From Alphaproteobacteria bacterium (GTDB lineage Bacteria; Pseudomonadota; Alphaproteobacteria; Caulobacterales; Caulobacteraceae): DNA of 8,364 nucleotides. Below are positions 5,597 to 8,364 of this stretch, in pieces. Under the pieces are notes generated by a model. It did not search any database. It was given only the letters and a program-made list of their open reading frames with translations, and had not been told where the DNA came from. The position numbers were made by a program, and so were the translations under genes. The first letter of the stretch is position 1; each line of letters begins with the position of its first letter. The stretch spans positions 1 through 8,364 of the forward strand of contig JAHINZ010000140.1 of the NCBI GenBank assembly GCA_018895795.1, read 5' to 3'.

Positions 5597-7321
5597 TCAG
5601 TTATGGGCGATGGTCGACGTCGCGGCCGCGCCGGACGCGCCGAGCCCGTCCTTGAGCTTGGCCTCGGCCGCGGCCTTCTGCTTGTCGTCCGGCTCGAGGC
5701 TCAGCACCCGGCGCCACTGGAACTGCGCTTCGACGCGCCGATCCACGCGCCAATAGGCGTCGCCCAGGTGCCCGTTGACGTCGGGATCGCCCGGCTCGAG
5801 TTCGACGGCCTGTTCAAGCTTGTCGACGGCGGTCTTGTAGTCGCCCAGCCGGTAATAGGCCCAGCCCAGCGAGTCGAGCATGGCGCCGGACTGCGGCCTG
5901 GCGTCGACGGCCTTCTGGACCATGGCCAGGGCCTCGGGCAGCTTCTCGTTGCGGTCGATCCAGGAATAGCCGAGGAAATTCAGCAGCTCCGGCTCCTTGG
6001 GATTGAGCTTCAGCGCCGCGTCCAGGTCGCGCTCGGCCTCGGGCCAGCGCCCGGCCCGCTCCAGGGCGATGCCCCGCAGATACAGCACGCGCCAGTCGGG
6101 ATGATCGGCCTCGCCGGCGATCAGCGGGTCCAGCACCTTGACCGACTCGTCCCAGTGCTCGTTGGCGCGCAGCAGGTCGGCCAGGGCGATCTGAACGTCG
6201 CGGTCGCCCGGCGCGGCGGCCATGGCCTGGCGGGCGATCTCCAGGGCGCGCGCCTTGTCGCCGCTCTCCTGATAGGTCCAGGCCAGCTTGTTCTGAGCCG
6301 TCGCATACTGCGCCGAACTGGGCGGGACATGGCCGAAGGCCTCGATCGCGCCGCGATGATCATTGGCCTGGTTCAGCAGATCGCCGACCAGAAGCCAGGC
6401 GTCCTCGCGCTCGGGATCCAGGCGCAGGGCCAGGCGCAGATAGGCCAGGGCGAACTGGCTCTGGCGCTCGCCCGCGAAGGTCGCCGCGCAGGCCACGAGG
6501 TTCTGGGCCGCGCCCTGCTTGATCGAGGCCAGCGGCGGCGGCGCGCCCTTGGTCGACGCCCGAGCGCGCGCCATTTTCAGCCCGGCGTCGGTCGGATCGG
6601 CGCCCAGTGCCTGATCATACAACACCACGGCGTCGGCCGCGCGCTTGCGACGCTCCAGGAAGGTTCCGTAGTCGAGAACGAACAGCCCGGCGGTCGCCGA
6701 TGAGCTGGTGAGCGCCTTGTAGTCGGTCTCGGCCTCGTCATAGCGACGGGCGCGTTCGAACAACCGCGCCTGACCCAACTGGCCGAAATACTGCACCAGG
6801 CGATCATTCTGCAGGCCGGGCTGCACCGTCGCGCCCTCGGCGTCGCCCGCGGCGGCGGCCACCCAGGGACCCAGCAGGGCGGCGGCCGGTCGATGCGGGA
6901 AGGCGATCGGCTCGGCCTTCAGCAGCGCCTGGGCCTCCTTGCCCTTACCGGACGCCAGCAGTTCCACCACCCGGGTCAGTATCCCCAGGCGCTTGACCGC
7001 CTCGGTGGCGTCCTCGCCGCGCGGCGCGATCTGGGCGGCGCGGGTCACCTCGCCCGACAGCAGCAGGGCGGTGAAGGTCCGCTCGCCGATCACGCCCGGA
7101 TCCTCGTCCAGCACGCCCGCAGCGCCGAAATAGTCAGCCGCCTCGCGGGTGCGGCCGTCGCGCAGGGCAGCCTGCCCGGCCAGGAACTGGCCGTAGGAAC
7201 TGCGCTCGTTGAAAAAGGGGTAGCTGGCCTTCACAGGACCGCGCAGCGCGGCGTCCTGGGTCGTGGCGCAGGCCGACAGGGTCAGCAGGGACGCGGCGGC
7301 GAGAAGAATTTTGAAACGCAT
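5597..7321 (-). CDS. Tetratricopeptide-repeat lipoprotein
   Basis: 574 residues from ATG 7321 (GGTGG 4 bases upstream); an in-frame ATG at 7423 would add 34 residues that disrupt the signal and overlap the upstream terminator. A lipoprotein signal is clear: MRFKILLAAASLLTLSAC, with lipobox LSAC and lipidated Cys18 followed by Ala, not the Asp that retains E. coli lipoproteins in the inner membrane, so outer-membrane anchoring on the periplasmic side is likely. The rest is almost entirely helical repeats. The best TPR units lie at about 300-544, including GYSWIDRN, DSLGWAYYRLGDYKTAV and GHLGDAYWR segments each ending in a Pro-containing turn. Residues 545-574 are a charged then Ala/Ser-rich tail. 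TPRs mediate protein-protein contacts; the partner is unknown. First gene of the apparent TPR-ispE-isomerase operon. Confidence 0.9.
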   Translation of the reverse strand: MRFKILLAAASLLTLSACATTQDAALRGPVKASYPFFNERSSYGQFLAGQAALRDGRTREAADYFGAAGVLDEDPGVIGERTFTALLLSGEVTRAAQIAPRGEDATEAVKRLGILTRVVELLASGKGKEAQALLKAEPIAFPHRPAAALLGPWVAAAAGDAEGATVQPGLQNDRLVQYFGQLGQARLFERARRYDEAETDYKALTSSSATAGLFVLDYGTFLERRKRAADAVVLYDQALGADPTDAGLKMARARASTKGAPPPLASIKQGAAQNLVACAATFAGERQSQFALAYLRLALRLDPEREDAWLLVGDLLNQANDHRGAIEAFGHVPPSSAQYATAQNKLAWTYQESGDKARALEIARQAMAAAPGDRDVQIALADLLRANEHWDESVKVLDPLIAGEADHPDWRVLYLRGIALERAGRWPEAERDLDAALKLNPKEPELLNFLGYSWIDRNEKLPEALAMVQKAVDARPQSGAMLDSLGWAYYRLGDYKTAVDKLEQAVELEPGDPDVNGHLGDAYWRVDRRVEAQFQWRRVLSLEPDDKQKAAAEAKLKDGLGASGAAATSTIAHN

Positions 7322-7404
7322 CCGACCACCCTGTTGGGTTTCGACGTGCGCCGCAAGTCCGCGACGCGCGGCAAAAACGCTTGGTGAGCCCAAAGCGCGC
7401 CAAC

Positions 7405-7438
7405 AAAAAGGCCTTCCGATCACTTCGATCGGAAGGCC
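7405..7438 (-). terminator. Intrinsic terminator of the ETF-QO gene
   Basis: Read on the minus strand, a perfect 12-bp stem (GGCCTTCCGATC at 7438-7427 with GATCGGAAGGCC at 7421-7410) encloses a 5-base loop and is followed by TTTTTG (7409-7404). It begins 7 bases past the ETF-QO stop and separates that gene from the TPR operon, whose promoter should therefore lie in the roughly 80 bases at 7322-7404. No clear -35/-10 pair stands out there. Confidence 0.95.
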
Positions 7439-7444
7439 GCAGGA

Positions 7445-8263
7445 TCACATGTTCGGATAGTTCGGTCCGCCGCCGCCTTCCGGCGTGGTCCAGACGATGT
7501 TCTGCGACGGATCCTTGATGTCGCAGGTTTTGCAGTGGACGCAGTTTTGGGCGTTGATCTGGAAGCGCGGATCGGTCCCCTGCTCGTTGTACAGCACCTC
7601 ATAGACGCCGGCCGGGCAGTACAGCCGCGCCGGTTCGCCGTATTTGGGCAGGTTCACCGAGATCGGGATCGACGGGTCCTTCAGCGTCATGTGGGCCGGC
7701 TGGTCTTCCTCATGGTTGGTGGCCGACAGGAACACCGAGCTGAGCTTGTCGAAACTGATCACGCCGTCGGGCTTGGGATAGACGATCGGCTTGTAGTCCT
7801 TGGCCAGGCCGGTCGAGGCGGCGTCGGTCTTGTCGTGCTTCATCGTGCCGAAGAACGAGAACCCGCCGGTCAGATGGGTGATCCACATGTCGAACATGCC
7901 GGCCGCGCCGCCCCAGAAGGTGCCCAGCTTGCCCAGCAAGGGCTTGGCGTTGCGAACAACCTTCAGTTCCTTGGCGACCCAGCTCTTTTCGAAGGCGGCC
8001 TGATACTCGACCAGTTCGTCGCTGGCGCGGCCCGCGGCCAGGGCCTTGAAGGCCTCGTCGGCGGCCAGCATGCCGGTCTTCATGGCGTTGTGGCTGCCCT
8101 TGATGCGCGGCACGTTGACGAAGCCGGCCGAGCAGCCGATCAGCACGCCGCCCGGGAAGGTCAGCTTCGGGATCGACTGCCAGCCGCCCTCGGTGATGGC
8201 GCGGGCGCCGTAGGCGATGCGCTTGCCGCCCTCGAGGTAGGGCTTGACCGACGGGTGGTGCTT
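7445..8263 (-). CDS. Electron transfer flavoprotein-ubiquinone oxidoreductase, C-terminal half (truncated by a chimeric join)
   Basis: A membrane-associated flavoprotein that takes electrons from reduced ETF and passes them to ubiquinone, serving fatty-acid and amino-acid dehydrogenases. About 272 residues of a usual ~550 are present, reading from KHHPSVKPYLEGGKR. Conserved blocks: AYGARAITEGGWQSIPKL, FPGGVLIGCSAGFVNVPR and IKGSHNAMKTGMLAA in the FAD/quinone domain; then the C-terminal [4Fe-4S] domain with four cysteines in YCPAGVYE and NCVHCKTCDIKDP, ending GGGGPNYPNM as is typical. Homology stops abruptly at 8263: the next upstream codons (8266-8264 ATC, 8269-8267 TAA) give a stop in place of the expected Trp and preceding sequence. 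The N-terminal FAD-binding region is absent because foreign sequence is joined here, not because the gene has decayed. A strong terminator follows the stop codon. Confidence 0.96.
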   Translation of the reverse strand, partial: KHHPSVKPYLEGGKRIAYGARAITEGGWQSIPKLTFPGGVLIGCSAGFVNVPRIKGSHNAMKTGMLAADEAFKALAAGRASDELVEYQAAFEKSWVAKELKVVRNAKPLLGKLGTFWGGAAGMFDMWITHLTGGFSFFGTMKHDKTDAASTGLAKDYKPIVYPKPDGVISFDKLSSVFLSATNHEEDQPAHMTLKDPSIPISVNLPKYGEPARLYCPAGVYEVLYNEQGTDPRFQINAQNCVHCKTCDIKDPSQNIVWTTPEGGGGPNYPNM

Positions 8264-8364
8264 GATTTACCCGATATCAAAGGTAGAGAAGAAATTTTGC
8301 AAATTCATTGCAAAGGAAAACCGCTAGGCCCTGACGCTAAAATTATTGAGGTGGCTGAAAGAAC
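8246..8364 (+). CDS. ftsH: Internal fragment of an FtsH-type AAA+ metalloprotease, foreign to the rest of the window
   Basis: An open frame through the window's end encodes DRRVVLDLPDIKGREEIL followed by QIHCKGKPLGPDAKIIEVAERT. This aligns without gaps to the part of FtsH just after the second region of homology (E. coli: FDRQVVVGLPDVRGREQIL and on to IARGT). It includes the Arg of the DR pair, which in FtsH is part of the arginine-finger region. There is no start, no stop and none of the Walker A/B or HExxH segments. From 8264 on, G+C is about 40% (40 of 101 by hand count) with codons such as TTA, AGA, ATT and AAA, unlike the GC-rich remainder. The donor is a different, more AT-rich bacterium; I cannot name it. 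Best explained as a library or assembly chimera. The first 18 bases are shared with the ETF-QO reading on the other strand. Confidence 0.88.

Noticed and set aside
5525..6703. 392-codon plus-strand frame opposite the TPR gene
   Set aside because: A mirror of the repeat-rich TPR coding sequence; no domain and no plausible promoter or ribosome-binding site.
8264..8364. Horizontal insertion of ftsH into etf-QO as a real biological event
   Set aside because: The fragment has no gene ends or mobile-element boundary, no target-site duplication is visible, and the join lies at a short shared sequence at the very end of the window, all favouring an artefact.

Overview
The window looks like an ordinary stretch of chromosome from a GC-rich alphaproteobacterium, most likely Caulobacter or a close relative. 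This rests on the strongly GC-biased third codon positions, the Caulobacter-like sequences of the conserved proteins, and the set of genes present. It is an inference from memory, not from a search. The left edge cuts glyQ. The right edge is not native sequence: the last ~100 bases are an AT-richer ftsH fragment joined inside the ETF-ubiquinone oxidoreductase gene.

Layout from left to right. On the minus strand are the 5' part of glyQ (glycyl-tRNA synthetase alpha subunit), a secreted fasciclin (FAS1) protein with its own intrinsic terminator, and a small four-helix DMT/DUF486 membrane protein. A 323-base divergent spacer follows; it holds inverted repeats and a possible 34-codon leader ORF. 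On the plus strand is the nitrogen-sensing pair glnK-amtB, closed by a very strong UUCG-loop terminator. On the minus strand again, converging on amtB, is an apparent operon: a TPR outer-membrane-type lipoprotein, ispE (MEP isoprenoid pathway) and a secreted cyclophilin-type peptidyl-prolyl isomerase. ispE and the isomerase share a GTGA stop/start overlap. Upstream of this operon, and separated by a strong terminator, is the 3' half of the ETF-QO gene.

The clearest functional unit is glnK-amtB: AmtB carries ammonium and GlnK, modified at Tyr51, gates it according to nitrogen status. The TPR-ispE-isomerase cluster looks co-transcribed, but its members have no obvious shared pathway. ETF-QO feeds electrons from acyl-CoA and related dehydrogenases to ubiquinone.

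I found no mobile element, CRISPR array, tRNA, rRNA or defence system, and no convincing undescribed multi-gene system. The most notable observation is the chimeric junction near 8246-8264. Secondary ones are the small ORF that overlaps the glnK start, the terminator placed almost directly before glyQ, and an internal codon-usage shift in the DMT gene.
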